Shown here one piece after another: positions 7,838-17,550 of a stretch of 33,425 nt of DNA. The stretch is from the NCBI RefSeq assembly GCF_001180325.1, contig NZ_CVSZ01000009.1, forward strand, positions 1-33,425, in the 5' to 3' direction. Made by a program: the position numbers and the translations under genes. Source of the DNA: Prochlorococcus marinus. GTDB lineage: Bacteria > Cyanobacteriota > Cyanobacteriia > PCC-6307 > Cyanobiaceae. Numbering within the stretch: the stretch's first letter is position 1; every line of letters starts with the position of its first letter. The notes beneath the pieces were generated by a model. The model was not told the origin of the DNA, did no database searches, and worked only from the letters and a program-made list of their open reading frames with translations.

Positions 7838-9232
7838 GTGCTAACAAAAACAAAATCAGACGAAAAAAAAACTCAAAATAATTCAACTACTGGTAGTTAT
7901 TGGATAACCACATTTGGGTGCCAAATGAATAAGGCTGATTCTGAGAGAATGGCTGGGACATTAGAGAAAATGGGATACACCAGAGCAGATAATGAATTAA
8001 ATGCCGATTTGGTCTTGTACAATACATGCACTATTAGAGATAATGCAGAGCAAAAAGTTTATAGCTTTCTAGGAAGACAAGCAAAAAGAAAGCACAAAAC
8101 ACCTAACTTAAAACTTGTTGTTGCAGGTTGTCTTGCTCAGCAAGAGGGAGAATCCTTACTAAGAAGAGTTCCAGAACTTGACCTAGTAATGGGCCCTCAA
8201 CATGTAAATAACCTTGAGAATCTTCTGGAGAAAGTTGAATTAGGGAATCAAGTTGCTGCTACAGAAGAAACCTTCATTTCTGAAGATATAACAAGTGCCA
8301 GAAGAGAAAGCTCTATTTGTGGCTGGGTTAATATCATCTATGGATGTAATGAAAGATGTTCATATTGTGTAGTCCCCTCTGTCAGAGGAAAAGAACAATC
8401 AAGATATCCAAATGCGATAAAAAGTGAGATCCAAAAATTAGCTGATGATAATTTTAAAGAAATTACTCTTTTGGGTCAGAACATTGATGCTTATGGTAGA
8501 GACCTTCCCGGAACGACAAAAGAGGGGAGAAAAGAGAATACCCTAACTGATCTTTTGTATTATATTCATGATGTTAAAGGAATTCGCAGAATAAGATTTG
8601 CTACTAGTCATCCAAGATATTTTTCAAAAAGGTTGATTCAAGCTTGTTATGAACTTGATAAAGTTTGTGAACATTTCCATATCCCCTTCCAAAGTGGAAA
8701 TGATGAAATTTTAAAGCAAATGTCCAGAGGATATTCTATTAAAAAGTATAAAAATATTATCGAGAACATAAGGTCATTAATGCCAGATGCATCAATCACA
8801 GCTGACGCGATAGTTGCTTTCCCAGGAGAAACCGAGCAACAATATCAAGATACACTAAAGCTAATATCAGAAATTGGCTTTGATCAGGTGAATACAGCAG
8901 CATACTCTCCAAGGCCAAATACGCCTGCAGCAGTTTGGACAAATCAACTTTCGGAAGAGGTAAAAAAAGCTAGATTACAAGAAATTAATGATTTGGTCGA
9001 GAAAACCGCTAGGAGTAGAAACCAAAGATATATCAGTAATATCGAAAGCGTTTTAATTGAGGGTTTAAATCCAAAAAATTCATCTCAAATTATGGGTAGA
9101 ACTAGAACAAATAGATTAACTTTCGTAGAGATTCCCAAAAACATTAACTTTAATTTTTCGTTAGGAGATGAGATAAATGTCAGAATAAATGAAGCAAGAC
9201 CCTTTTCTTTAACAGGAGAACTTTCTTTATAA
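7838..9232 (+). CDS. miaB: tRNA-2-methylthio-N6-dimethylallyladenosine synthase
   Basis: Radical-SAM methylthiotransferase that adds the 2-methylthio group to i6A37 in tRNAs reading UNN codons. In order: the UPF0004 domain with the auxiliary cluster cysteines Cys28 (TFGCQMN), Cys64 ([13 protein letters not shown]) and Cys98 ([10 protein letters not shown]); the radical-SAM site [13 protein letters not shown] with Cys170, Cys174 and Cys177; then a C-terminal TRAM domain (about 400-464). The 464-residue length is normal for the family. The start is GTG at 7838; the first ~18 residues are a poorly conserved Lys/Thr/Asn-rich extension and there is no ATG until residue 30, inside the conserved domain. 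ddl follows after 11 bases. Confidence 0.96.
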   Translation: MLTKTKSDEKKTQNNSTTGSYWITTFGCQMNKADSERMAGTLEKMGYTRADNELNADLVLYNTCTIRDNAEQKVYSFLGRQAKRKHKTPNLKLVVAGCLAQQEGESLLRRVPELDLVMGPQHVNNLENLLEKVELGNQVAATEETFISEDITSARRESSICGWVNIIYGCNERCSYCVVPSVRGKEQSRYPNAIKSEIQKLADDNFKEITLLGQNIDAYGRDLPGTTKEGRKENTLTDLLYYIHDVKGIRRIRFATSHPRYFSKRLIQACYELDKVCEHFHIPFQSGNDEILKQMSRGYSIKKYKNIIENIRSLMPDASITADAIVAFPGETEQQYQDTLKLISEIGFDQVNTAAYSPRPNTPAAVWTNQLSEEVKKARLQEINDLVEKTARSRNQRYISNIESVLIEGLNPKNSSQIMGRTRTNRLTFVEIPKNINFNFSLGDEINVRINEARPFSLTGELSL

Positions 9233-9243
9233 ATTTTTTTTAA

Positions 9244-10311
9244 ATGATCGGGGGAAAGAAAAAATGTATTGGATTAATATTTGGCGGGCATTCCAATGAA
9301 CATGAAGTATCGATATCCTCTGCAAAAACAGTTTTTCAAGCATTTAATGCACAAATAAACAAAGAACGCTTTACAGTTAAAGCCTTTTACATAAACAAAT
9401 ACGGAGATTGGCTTGATAGTGATATTTCAGAAAAAATCCTAAATGGTGAAATTGAAAAAAATAAATCAAAAAAACAAGAAATTATTAATCAAGAAAAAAT
9501 TAATTTCCTTGACGGAATTGAATTTCAAAATGTTGATATTTGGTTTCCTCTTTTACATGGATTTAATGGTGAAGACGGATCAATTCATGGCTTACTTAGA
9601 TTTACAAAGAAACCTTTAGTCGGATGCGGAATTATTGGCTCTGCACTTGGAATGGATAAAATATTAATGAAAACAATTTTCTCAAATCTTAAACTTCCAC
9701 AAGTTAATTATCTAGTTTTTCAAAATGATAATCTCAACGATAAGGAAGTAAAAAATAAAATAATTAATGAAATTTTAAAAAAATTAAAATTTCCTATTTT
9801 TGTTAAACCATCGAACTCCGGATCATCTCTTGGCATCTCCAAAGTCAAAAATGAATCAGAAATATTACAAGCATTAGAAAAGGCTAGGGAAATAGATTCA
9901 AGAATTTTAATAGAAGAAGGTTTAGAGGTAAGGGAGATTGAATGCGGAATAATTGGTAATTCAAAACTCTTAACCTCAAAGATAGGCGAGGTAAATTACG
10001 AAAGTGATTGGTATGATTACGATGCAAAATATCACTCAGATAATAAAATAATTATCCCAGCCGAAATAGATTCTAAAATTACAAAAGAAATCAAAGAAAT
10101 TGCTATTAAAAGTTGTAGAGCACTAAATATTTTTGGTTTCGCAAGAGTAGATTTCTTTTTAGAAAAATCTTCAAATAAAATTTTGCTAAATGAAATAAAT
10201 ACAATTCCTGGTTTTACAAAAAATAGTATGTTTCCAATGCTTTGGGAAGCTTCAGGTTTAAAAATTGAACAACTTGTGGCTAAACTGGTAGATATATCTT
10301 TAGATTTGTAA
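9244..10311 (+). CDS. ddl: D-alanine--D-alanine ligase
   Basis: ATP-grasp enzyme that joins two D-alanines for the peptidoglycan stem peptide. The 355-residue protein has the N-terminal signature FGGHSNEHEVSISSA (13-27), LLHGFNGEDGSIHGLL, the ATP-grasp Lys region IFVKPSNSGSSLGISKV, the omega-loop Tyr region (WYDYDAKY), which points to a D-Ala-D-Ala rather than a D-lactate ligase, and the C-terminal magnesium motif LLNEINTIPGFT. It begins a run miaB-ddl-(membrane protein)-ftsQ-ftsZ, a reduced version of the division and cell wall (dcw) cluster. The next gene begins 10 bases downstream. Confidence 0.95.
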   Translation: MIGGKKKCIGLIFGGHSNEHEVSISSAKTVFQAFNAQINKERFTVKAFYINKYGDWLDSDISEKILNGEIEKNKSKKQEIINQEKINFLDGIEFQNVDIWFPLLHGFNGEDGSIHGLLRFTKKPLVGCGIIGSALGMDKILMKTIFSNLKLPQVNYLVFQNDNLNDKEVKNKIINEILKKLKFPIFVKPSNSGSSLGISKVKNESEILQALEKAREIDSRILIEEGLEVREIECGIIGNSKLLTSKIGEVNYESDWYDYDAKYHSDNKIIIPAEIDSKITKEIKEIAIKSCRALNIFGFARVDFFLEKSSNKILLNEINTIPGFTKNSMFPMLWEASGLKIEQLVAKLVDISLDL

Positions 10312-10321
10312 TTTAAATCAA

Positions 10322-10732
10322 ATGTTGCATGGACTACTTTGGTTACCATTACTTTTAATCTTCATTTTATTAACTGCACTTGGATGGTTAGAAAGAAGAA
10401 GGCAAAATCTTTTTAGAAGTTGGGCTAGTGATTCTGAACTTTGCAAGTTAGATAGTTCAGGTGCAGCATCTTTAAAAAATGGGGAGTTAAAGTGGAGCGC
10501 ATTTGAGGCTGGTAAATTTGAAGAAAAAGATTGTTTTACGATCAAGAAACTGGAATTAGTTGAATTAATGGCACTAACTTCTGGAGAAGCTCCTCTAACA
10601 AGTGAATCTCAAGGTAAGTGCAGGTTGAGATTAGTAGGGGATGGGAAAGAAATGGATGTACCATTTTCAGATGCAGACCAAGCGAGAGAATGGATGGACC
10701 AACTGATGAAAAAAGCTCGATGTGATTTGTGA
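10322..10732 (+). CDS. Conserved small membrane-anchored protein between ddl and ftsQ
   Basis: The 136-residue protein has one N-terminal membrane segment (about 4-22, GLLWLPLLLIFILLTALGW) followed by arginines (ERRRQ) and a ~105-residue soluble part with alternating strands and a final amphipathic helix (DADQAREWMDQLMKKA). The strand-rich body closed by a helix recalls a PH-like fold, but that is only an impression. The positive-inside rule places the soluble part in the cytoplasm. The position between ddl and ftsQ, with a four-base GTGA overlap into ftsQ, suggests coupled expression and perhaps a role in division or wall synthesis. The function is not known to me. Confidence 0.8.
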   Translation: MLHGLLWLPLLLIFILLTALGWLERRRQNLFRSWASDSELCKLDSSGAASLKNGELKWSAFEAGKFEEKDCFTIKKLELVELMALTSGEAPLTSESQGKCRLRLVGDGKEMDVPFSDADQAREWMDQLMKKARCDL

Positions 10733-11454
10733 AAAACAAAAAAGGAATCAAAAATAGAAGCATTTTTTTTCTAATTTCATTTTTATTTTTAACAAGCCTT
10801 TTAAGTATAAAAACACTCAAGAAAGTTGATGCTCAGGACATTAGGATTTCTGGTAGTGAATTATTTTCGCAGAATGATGTAATAAAAAATTCATCTTTAA
10901 ATTTTCCAATCCGATTAATTTTTGTTGAAACTAATTTGTTAGAAAAAGAGTTAAAACAAAATTTATCTCTTAAGAATGTTTCGGTAAACAGAGAACTATT
11001 TCCTTTTGGCTTGAGAGTTTATATTAATTCAAGAACTCCAATAGCTTACGGCGAGAGAATATTAAACGGCGAAAAAATATTAGGTTTTATTGATAAAGAT
11101 GGAATTTTTATAAATAAAGAAAATGTAGATGAAAAAAATTTGAACAAATTAACCGTAAAAGTTTTTGGGTGGAAAGAAAAATTTAAAAAAATATTATCTA
11201 AAATTTTTATTGCTATAGATAATTATGAATTAGAGATAGTTAAAATAAATTTTTCATCCGATGGGTTTCTAACTGTTGAGGAAAAAGATTTAAAAACAAT
11301 ATTCTTAGGATTTAAGCCAAATTTAATAAACAATCAATTTCAAAAGATCAATTATCTTAAAAATGAATTTAAGAAAAATAGCTTTTCAAAAAAAATAGAT
11401 AATATTGATCTCACTAATCCAGATCAACCAAAAATAAAAGTGTTCAAACCCTAA
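10729..11454 (+). CDS. ftsQ: Cell division protein FtsQ (POTRA domain)
   Basis: The 241-residue bitopic protein has a basic N-terminus (MKNKKGIKNRS), one transmembrane helix (about 12-28) and then a POTRA-type region beginning VDAQDIRISGSELFSQNDVI, where FtsQ/DivIB proteins contact FtsB/FtsL and other divisome members. The typical beta-domain pieces NVSVNRELFPFGLRVYINSRTPIAY and GFIDKDGIFI follow. The start is GTG and overlaps the stop of the preceding gene. Identity rests on domain order and location just before ftsZ, since FtsQ sequences diverge strongly. No ftsA lies between ftsQ and ftsZ, as is normal in cyanobacteria. Confidence 0.88.
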   Translation: MKNKKGIKNRSIFFLISFLFLTSLLSIKTLKKVDAQDIRISGSELFSQNDVIKNSSLNFPIRLIFVETNLLEKELKQNLSLKNVSVNRELFPFGLRVYINSRTPIAYGERILNGEKILGFIDKDGIFINKENVDEKNLNKLTVKVFGWKEKFKKILSKIFIAIDNYELEIVKINFSSDGFLTVEEKDLKTIFLGFKPNLINNQFQKINYLKNEFKKNSFSKKIDNIDLTNPDQPKIKVFKP

Positions 11455-11524
11455 TATTTAAAAAAGGATTTTGAGTAATTTTTTTTAATTATTGTAGTGT
11501 TGATATGGACTTTGCGTTCAAAAC

Positions 11525-11549
11525 AAAATATTTAATAAATAAATATTTT
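11525..11549. repeat. Perfect 10-bp inverted repeat in the ftsQ-ftsZ gap
   Basis: AAAATATTTA and TAAATATTTT form a perfect 10-bp A/T-only stem with a five-base loop, followed by T and then AGG. It lies in the 179-base gap between ftsQ and ftsZ. It could be a weak terminator, a protein-binding palindrome or a chance product of AT-richness. Confidence 0.4.
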
Positions 11550-11633
11550 TAGGATTTTCCTCAACAAATTCCTACAGATGAGCGCAGTAAGTTCATAATG
11601 CACCCAATACTATTAAAAGATTCCCATTAAGAG

Positions 11634-12749
11634 ATGAGCTTCGGTAACAATCCAAACTTTGATCAATCGAGAGAAATCCTTCCAAGCCAAAACGCCAAAA
11701 TAGAAGTTATTGGTGTAGGTGGTGGTGGCAGTAATGCAGTCAATAGAATGATAAATAGTGATTTAGAAGGTGTCTCATTTAGAGTCCTCAATACCGATGC
11801 ACAAGCCTTACTACAATCTTCTGCAGAAAGTAGAGTTCAACTTGGACAAAACCTCACTAGAGGTTTAGGTGCAGGTGGGAACCCAAGTATTGGGCAAAAA
11901 GCAGCCGAAGAATCCAAAGAGGAGCTTCAACAAGCTTTAGAAGGATCTGATCTAGTTTTTATAGCCGCTGGAATGGGTGGAGGAACTGGTACAGGTGCTG
12001 CTCCCGTTGTTGCAGAAGTAGCTAAACAAAGTGGAGCTCTAACTGTAGGTATAGTAACCAAACCATTTTCTTTTGAAGGGAAAAGAAGAATGCGTCAAGC
12101 AGAGGAGGGGATCGCAAGACTAGCTGAAAACGTTGATACGCTTATAGTTATTCCAAATGACCGATTAAAAGACGTTATAGCAGGTGCTCCTCTTCAAGAA
12201 GCATTTAGGAATGCTGATGATGTTCTAAGGATGGGAGTCAAAGGCATTAGTGACATAATTACTTGCCCTGGATTAGTTAATGTTGATTTTGCAGACGTTA
12301 GATCAGTTATGACTGAGGCTGGCACTGCACTTCTCGGGATAGGTATAGGTTCAGGAAGATCGAGAGCTATAGAGGCAGCACAGGCAGCAATGAATAGTCC
12401 TTTATTAGAAGCAGCAAGAATTGATGGAGCTAAAGGCTGCGTTATAAATATTACTGGAGGCAAAGACATGACTTTAGAAGACATGACCTCTGCATCTGAA
12501 ATTATTTATGATGTTGTTGATCAAGAAGCAAATATTATTGTAGGCGCAGTGGTTGATGAGGCAATGGAAGGGGAGATACAAGTTACTGTAATTGCTACAG
12601 GATTTGAAACAACCCAACCATTAAACCAGCAAAGAATAAAAAACAGATTATCTAATCAACCCTTATATAATTATTCCGACAATAAAGAATCAGGAGCAAG
12701 TATTCCTGAGTTTTTAAGATTAAGGCAAAATAAAAAAGATATAGGTTAA
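11634..12749 (+). CDS. ftsZ: Cell division GTPase FtsZ
   Basis: Tubulin-like GTPase that polymerises into the Z ring. In the 371-residue protein, [14 protein letters not shown] (26-39) begins the GTP-binding fold, GMGGGTGTG (113-121) is the tubulin signature G-box, and [11 protein letters not shown] is the T7 synergy loop whose aspartate activates GTP hydrolysis in the neighbouring subunit. The C-terminal [15 protein letters not shown] is the conserved tail peptide that binds partner proteins; the linker before it is short. The 179-base upstream gap suggests ftsZ has its own promoter. The SRP RNA gene lies convergent just downstream. Confidence 0.98.
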   Translation: MSFGNNPNFDQSREILPSQNAKIEVIGVGGGGSNAVNRMINSDLEGVSFRVLNTDAQALLQSSAESRVQLGQNLTRGLGAGGNPSIGQKAAEESKEELQQALEGSDLVFIAAGMGGGTGTGAAPVVAEVAKQSGALTVGIVTKPFSFEGKRRMRQAEEGIARLAENVDTLIVIPNDRLKDVIAGAPLQEAFRNADDVLRMGVKGISDIITCPGLVNVDFADVRSVMTEAGTALLGIGIGSGRSRAIEAAQAAMNSPLLEAARIDGAKGCVINITGGKDMTLEDMTSASEIIYDVVDQEANIIVGAVVDEAMEGEIQVTVIATGFETTQPLNQQRIKNRLSNQPLYNYSDNKESGASIPEFLRLRQNKKDIG

Positions 12750-12763
12750 AGGTTAAAATAGAG

Positions 12764-12859
12764 TGACTCGGTTATCTCGCCTGCCTCAAGCATCCCTTAT
12801 GGCTGCTACCTTCCGGTCCTGACCAGGTTTGGGCGTTAAAACTGCGAAAGGCCGAGTCA
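12764..12859 (-). ncRNA. ffs: Signal recognition particle RNA (bacterial small SRP/4.5S RNA)
   Basis: On the minus strand the sequence contains the diagnostic domain IV core: GGTCAGG, then CCGGAAGG tetraloop side, then AGCAGCC, which binds Ffh. The ends pair as TGACTCGG with CCGAGTCA, closing a ~96-base rod typical of small bacterial SRP RNAs. It guides ribosomes making membrane proteins to the translocon. The location between ftsZ and panB supports the call. The ends are taken from the closing stem and may be off by a few bases. Confidence 0.95.
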
Positions 12860-12864
12860 GAATA

Positions 12865-12870
12865 ATACTA
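12865..12870 (-). promoter_or_regulatory. Likely -10 box of the SRP RNA gene
   Basis: TAGTAT on the minus strand sits about six bases upstream of the predicted RNA 5' end, the right distance for a -10 element. No clear -35 is visible. Confidence 0.4.
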
Positions 12871-12905
12871 GCAATTCTTGATTAAAAAAGATACATAAAT
12901 TTATT

Positions 12906-13679
12906 ATGTTACCTTCAGACCTAGTTAATTATAAAAAAAAATCTCGCAAAATCATTGCATTAACAGCTTGGGACTCCATATCAGGATCTATTGCAGAACA
13001 AGCAAATGTTGATCTCGTCCTGGTAGGAGATTCATTAGCAATGGTCTGTTTAGGATACAAATCGACATTGCCAATAACTTTAGAAAACATAATTTATCAT
13101 ACTAATGCTGTTTCAAGAGGATTTAAGAAAAAAATTGAGGAACAACCTCTAGTTGTTTCAGATATGCCTTTTCTGACTTTCCAATGTGGTGAGGATAAGG
13201 CTGTTGAATATGCAGGGAAAATCATTCAGAGCACTTATGCAAAAGCTGTAAAAGTGGAAGGAGCTGAACCAGAAATACAAAAAGTTATTTCTAGATTAAT
13301 AAGAATGGGAATCCCTGTTATGGGTCATATTGGTCTTACACCACAAAGCTATCTAAATATTGGATTAAGAAAACAAGGAGAAAGCTTAGCAAGCCAAGAA
13401 AAAATTAAGAAAGAGGCTTCAATTCTTGAAGAATTAGGATGTTTTTCAATAGTTCTTGAACATATTCCTGATTTGCTTGCTAAAGAAATACAAAATTCCT
13501 TAACAATTCCCACAATAGGTATCGGCGCAGGTAATTATTGCGATGGGCAAGTAAGAGTTACTGCAGATTTGTTAGGCCTCAATGATGATCAACCCCCATT
13601 TTGCCAACCAATTATCCAAGGAAAGAAATTACTTAAGGATAAACTAAAAGATTGGGTAGACTCTGAAAGACTTAGTTAA
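12906..13679 (+). CDS. panB: 3-methyl-2-oxobutanoate hydroxymethyltransferase
   Basis: PanB makes ketopantoate from 2-oxoisovalerate and 5,10-methylene-THF in pantothenate/CoA synthesis. The 257-residue TIM-barrel protein has VGDSLAMV (Asp42, metal ligand), VVSDMPFLTF (Asp86, metal ligand), VKVEGA (116-120), GHIGLTPQS (140-148), and a likely catalytic Glu185 in SIVLEHIP, followed by TIGIGAGNYCDGQV. The folate-dependent reaction links loosely to folC upstream in the window, and its substrate comes from the branched-chain pathway that includes ilvC. The 3' end overlaps that of hemW by eight bases (convergent). Confidence 0.96.
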   Translation: MLPSDLVNYKKKSRKIIALTAWDSISGSIAEQANVDLVLVGDSLAMVCLGYKSTLPITLENIIYHTNAVSRGFKKKIEEQPLVVSDMPFLTFQCGEDKAVEYAGKIIQSTYAKAVKVEGAEPEIQKVISRLIRMGIPVMGHIGLTPQSYLNIGLRKQGESLASQEKIKKEASILEELGCFSIVLEHIPDLLAKEIQNSLTIPTIGIGAGNYCDGQVRVTADLLGLNDDQPPFCQPIIQGKKLLKDKLKDWVDSERLS

Positions 13680-14895
13680 TCTCATCCCACCACTTAAACA
13701 TAGAAACAAGAACTTGATTACTAAGTTCCATGCCATTAGGCTCACTTAAGAAGAATCTATTCCCCTTTCTTACTAGTAGTCCACTTTTAATAAATCTTTC
13801 CCATTCTTCAATCAATTTACTGAAGTTGCTTTCAAATTTTTTGTTTTCCCAGTTTTGTTCTTTAAACACTTCTTTGATATCTACACCCTCTTTGAGTCTT
13901 AATCCCAACATTATTTTCTCATCAAGTTCTTTATAAACAAACTCATTATTAGTTAGGGATAAATCTAAATTAAATTCGTCTTGACTAGTTACCCACTCTT
14001 TATATTCCTTACTAACTCTTGGTCTAGTTAACTTTTCCCCCCAAGGCGAACTAGTAGAACCTTGACCAAAACTCCACCAGCCTAAACCACTCCAATAAAC
14101 TCTATTATGTCTCGATTGATGTCGCGGAAGGCAATAGTTTGAGATTTCATATCTTGAATAACCTGAGTTTTTTAAAATTAAATGGGTTAATTCACTATTT
14201 CTAAAAGCTTCTTCATCACTTGGGAGTTTTAATTTTCCTAAATTAACTAATTTTTTAAAAACAGTGCCATTTTCAATATTTAAATCGTAAATAGATAGAT
14301 GCGGTGGTGAAAATGTTATTGCTTTTTTTAAGTCATCTTGCCATTCTTCAAATCCACTAAGTGGCAAGTTTTGAATTAAATCTAAACTCCAGCTTTTTAT
14401 TAACCCAGAATCATATTCTCTCTTCAACCATGAACAAGATTTTTCTGCATCCTCTTTCGAATGACGCCTTCCCGACTTTTGAAGAATCTGAGTATTAAAA
14501 CTTTGAACTCCTAGACTAAATCTATTTATCCCAGCATTTATGAATCCAAAAAGATCATCTTGAGTAAAACTAGCTGGATCAACCTCCATAGTGATTTCAG
14601 CACCATAGTCAATCCCATAATTTTCTTTAAAAAGATCAATTAATTCTTTGATTTGGGTTGGATCTAAAATTGATGGTGTGCCACCTCCTATATAAATTGT
14701 CGATAGAGGTGATTTATGCTTAATTGACAATATTTCTTTAAATAAAAATTGCAAATATTCTTGGACAGTTTTGCTTCCATAACCTTTTAAAGTTTCAACA
14801 TTGTTTCCTAAAGGAATAACTGCAAAATCACAATAGAAACACCTTCTGTGGCAAAAAGGAATGTGCACATATGCACTTCTTGGAAACTTATTCAT
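13672..14895 (-). CDS. hemW: HemW-type radical SAM heme chaperone (HemN-like)
   Basis: The 407-residue radical-SAM protein has the site HIPFCHRRCFYCDF with Cys15, Cys19 and Cys22, and the SAM-binding YIGGGTPS. HemW proteins resemble coproporphyrinogen dehydrogenase HemN but begin directly with the YVHIPFC motif, lacking the N-terminal region HemN needs for coproporphyrinogen oxidation. That is the case here, so heme chaperone is the better call than HemN. The C-terminal domain is present (KIMLGLRLKEGVDIKEV, then SGLLVRKGNRFFLSEPNG, and ending ...VLVSMFKWWDE). It is divergent from the PIN-TRAM gene and convergent with panB. Confidence 0.9.
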   Translation of the reverse strand: MNKFPRSAYVHIPFCHRRCFYCDFAVIPLGNNVETLKGYGSKTVQEYLQFLFKEILSIKHKSPLSTIYIGGGTPSILDPTQIKELIDLFKENYGIDYGAEITMEVDPASFTQDDLFGFINAGINRFSLGVQSFNTQILQKSGRRHSKEDAEKSCSWLKREYDSGLIKSWSLDLIQNLPLSGFEEWQDDLKKAITFSPPHLSIYDLNIENGTVFKKLVNLGKLKLPSDEEAFRNSELTHLILKNSGYSRYEISNYCLPRHQSRHNRVYWSGLGWWSFGQGSTSSPWGEKLTRPRVSKEYKEWVTSQDEFNLDLSLTNNEFVYKELDEKIMLGLRLKEGVDIKEVFKEQNWENKKFESNFSKLIEEWERFIKSGLLVRKGNRFFLSEPNGMELSNQVLVSMFKWWDEIN

Positions 14896-14991
14896 AATAA
14901 AAATTCATTTTTAAGTCCCAAAAGAGTATTAAGGATCGAAAAAAATAAAATCCTTATTTACTCAATTAATAAATCCTAGTAGATTATAGAT

Positions 14992-16101
14992 ATGACAGAT
15001 ATCTTAGTATTAATTTTATTTGTATTGTCTGGGGCTGCATCAGGATGGCTTGGTGTTGATTTATTGCCAGTAGACATACTCAAACAAGTATCTAATGTAG
15101 AAGGTTTTAGAATTGTTTTAGCAATAATTGGTTTTTTTGTAGGATTAGCTGCTGGTTTTGTATTTCTGCAACTTAGAAAGACGTTTCTAGATCAAATAAG
15201 AACAATGCCTACGGATTTACTAATAAGTAGGTCCGTAGGATTAATTTTAGGATTACTTGTTGCGAATCTCCTACTTGCTCCAATACTATTAATTCCCTTC
15301 CCTAGAGAGGTTTTTTTCGCAAAACCCTTGGCAGCTATATTAAGCAACATTTTCTTTGGTGTGCTTGGTTATAAGTTGGCAGATACTCATGGAAGGACAT
15401 TATTAAGATTATTTAATCCAAATAATACTGATGCATATCTAGTCAATGAGGGTATCCTTCCTGCTGCAAGTCCGAAAATTCTTGATACTAGCGTAATTAT
15501 TGATGGAAGAATCAATGGCTTATTAAGTTGCGGCTTATTGGAAGGGCAATTAATTGTTGCTCAAAGTGTAATTGATGAATTACAAACATTAGCTGACTCA
15601 AGCAGTAATGAAAAAAGATCGAAAGGCAGAAGAGGTCTCAAGTTATTAAAAGAATTAAGAGATTTATATGGGAGAAGACTTGTAATAAACCCAACAAAGT
15701 ATGAAGGTAATGGGGTAGATGAAAAACTCTTGAAAATTACTGAGGATATGACAGGAACTTTAATTACAGCTGATTATAATCTCTCTCAGATTGCTGAAGT
15801 AAAAGAATTAAAAGTTATGAATTTGAGTGATTTGGTTATTGCCTTAAGGCCAGAAGTGCAACCAGGAGAATCACTTAATATAAAAATCGTGAGAGAAGGC
15901 AAAGAAAAAATGCAAGGTATAGGATATTTAGATGACGGCACAATGGTTGTTATTGATGAGGCAAAGAATTTTGTAGGAAACAGAATAGATATTGTTATTA
16001 CTGGAGCATTACAAACTCCTACTGGAAGAATGATCTTTGGAAAACTAATAAATAATCCTGAGTCAAACAAATCTTTTAAATCACCAGCGACACAGGGCTA
16101 A
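14992..16101 (+). CDS. PIN-TRAM domain integral membrane protein (YacL-like)
   Basis: The 369-residue protein has four hydrophobic segments in its first 130 residues (about 3-20, 40-60, 80-102, 108-128). A PIN nuclease domain starts at ILDTSVIIDGRI (163-174, Asp165 as first metal ligand), with QSVIDELQ and TLITADYNL providing further acidic residues. A C-terminal TRAM RNA-binding domain (about 288-360, PGESLNIKIVREGKE... GYLDDGTMVVI) completes it. PIN domains cleave RNA, so this is probably a membrane-tethered ribonuclease; its targets are unknown. The family is widespread in cyanobacteria and Firmicutes (YacL). It precedes clpR by about 40 bases, so cotranscription is likely. Confidence 0.88.
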   Translation: MTDILVLILFVLSGAASGWLGVDLLPVDILKQVSNVEGFRIVLAIIGFFVGLAAGFVFLQLRKTFLDQIRTMPTDLLISRSVGLILGLLVANLLLAPILLIPFPREVFFAKPLAAILSNIFFGVLGYKLADTHGRTLLRLFNPNNTDAYLVNEGILPAASPKILDTSVIIDGRINGLLSCGLLEGQLIVAQSVIDELQTLADSSSNEKRSKGRRGLKLLKELRDLYGRRLVINPTKYEGNGVDEKLLKITEDMTGTLITADYNLSQIAEVKELKVMNLSDLVIALRPEVQPGESLNIKIVREGKEKMQGIGYLDDGTMVVIDEAKNFVGNRIDIVITGALQTPTGRMIFGKLINNPESNKSFKSPATQG

Positions 16102-16141
16102 ATCTAGCTAGAATCAGTTCAATATTAATTTTGTGATACAA

Positions 16142-16804
16142 ATGACTGTATCTGCTCCTTATTACGGCGAAAACACCGTTATGAGGACCCCACCCCCTGA
16201 TCTCCCCTCTCTTTTACTGAAAGAGCGAATAGTTTATCTTGGTTTACCATTATTTTCAGATGATGATGCGAAAAGACAACTAGGTATGGATGTTACTGAG
16301 CTAATCATTGCTCAACTTCTTTATTTAGAGTTTGAGGATCCAGAAAAACCAATCTATTTCTATATCAATTCAACTGGGACAAGTTGGTACACTGGTGACG
16401 CAGTTGGGTTTGAAACAGAAGCTTTCGCTATCTGCGATACAATAAGTTACATTAAGCCTCCAGTACACACAATATGTATAGGACAAGCAATGGGGACTGC
16501 TGCAGTTATCCTTTCATCTGGCACTAAGGGGCATAGAGCCGCTCTTCCACATGCCTCTATTGTTTTGCATCAACCTATAAGCGGAGCAAGAGGGCAAGCA
16601 ACCGATATCCAAATAAGAGCTGAGGAAGTTTTGAAAAATAAAAAATCAATGCTGGAGATTTTATCTCGAAATACTGGAAAGACTATCGAAGAACTCTCAA
16701 AAGACTCTGACAGGATGAGTTACCTCAATCCCCAAGAAGCACTAGATTATGGAGTTATCGATAGAATACTCTCAAGTCAAAAAGATCTGCCAACTAAAAT
16801 TTAA
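16142..16804 (+). CDS. clpR: ClpR, catalytically inactive ClpP-like protease subunit
   Basis: A ClpP-fold subunit of 220 residues that forms a mixed proteolytic core with an active ClpP. Two of three triad residues are missing: the Ser position reads GQAMGTAA, with Gly108 in place of the Ser of GLAASMGA in the neighbour, and the Asp position reads DSDRMSY with Met182. The His remains (VLHQP, His133). YINSTGTSWYTGDAVGFETEAFAICDT is a block characteristic of cyanobacterial ClpR. I start at ATG 16142 (MTVSAPYYGEN); a GTG three codons earlier is possible. clpP follows 24 bases downstream, as in other cyanobacteria. Confidence 0.93.
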   Translation: MTVSAPYYGENTVMRTPPPDLPSLLLKERIVYLGLPLFSDDDAKRQLGMDVTELIIAQLLYLEFEDPEKPIYFYINSTGTSWYTGDAVGFETEAFAICDTISYIKPPVHTICIGQAMGTAAVILSSGTKGHRAALPHASIVLHQPISGARGQATDIQIRAEEVLKNKKSMLEILSRNTGKTIEELSKDSDRMSYLNPQEALDYGVIDRILSSQKDLPTKI

Positions 16805-16828
16805 CACTCACAAAACTATTTTAAAATC

Positions 16829-17440
16829 ATGCCAATAGGAACTCCAAGCGTGCCTTACAGACTTCCAGGAAGTCAATACGAAAGATGGGTTGACATATAT
16901 ACAAGACTAGGTGTTGAAAGAATTCTTTTTCTTGGCCAAGAAGTGAATGATGGGATTGCTAATAGCCTTGTTGCTCAAATGCTTTATTTAGATTCTGACG
17001 ATAATTCCAAACCTATCTATCTTTATATAAATAGTCCAGGAGGATCAGTAACTGCTGGCTTGGCTATATATGACACTATTAAATACGTAAAAAGTGATGT
17101 AGTTACCATATGCGTAGGCCTGGCAGCCTCCATGGGAGCATTTCTATTGGCCGCTGGCACTAAAGGCAAAAGAGTTGCTTTGCCGCATAGCCGAATCATG
17201 ATCCATCAACCTTTAGGCGGGACATCTCAACGTCAAGCAAGTGATATTGAAATAGAAGCTAAGGAAATTTTACGAATTAAAGATATGTTAAATATGTCTA
17301 TGGCAGATATGACAGGTCAATCATTTGAGAAAATTGAAAAGGATACTGATAGAGATTATTTTCTAAGTGCCGAAGAAGCAAAAAATTATGGCTTAATCGA
17401 TAGAGTAATTACACATCCAAGCGAAGCAAATCAGTCTTAA
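16829..17440 (+). CDS. clpP: ATP-dependent Clp protease proteolytic subunit (active, ClpP3-like)
   Basis: Serine protease subunit of 203 residues. The triad is intact: Ser101 in GLAASMGAF, His126 in IMIHQPLGG, and Asp176 in [25 protein letters not shown] is the normal ClpP substrate-channel motif. In cyanobacteria, ClpP3 and ClpR assemble into a mixed core fed by the chaperone ClpC, with ClpS as adaptor. The tandem with clpR strongly suggests the same complex here. The 110 bases to ilvC are extremely A/T-rich and probably hold the ilvC promoter. Confidence 0.96.
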   Translation: MPIGTPSVPYRLPGSQYERWVDIYTRLGVERILFLGQEVNDGIANSLVAQMLYLDSDDNSKPIYLYINSPGGSVTAGLAIYDTIKYVKSDVVTICVGLAASMGAFLLAAGTKGKRVALPHSRIMIHQPLGGTSQRQASDIEIEAKEILRIKDMLNMSMADMTGQSFEKIEKDTDRDYFLSAEEAKNYGLIDRVITHPSEANQS

Positions 17441-17550
17441 ATTTTCTAAATTAATATTTTAATTTTAATTTTTAAATTAATAATTTTTTTGGTTTATTTA
17501 CACCTTAATGTCTAAAATAATTATTATCAAACGCAAAGAAGCTACAACTA

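Noticed and set aside
12194..12484. A 96-codon ORF antisense to ftsZ
   Set aside because: Mirror of the ftsZ codon pattern; ftsZ is certain.
17441..17550. Direct repeat of AAATTAATA between clpP and ilvC
   Set aside because: Short A/T-only repeat in an A/T-rich gap; expected by chance.
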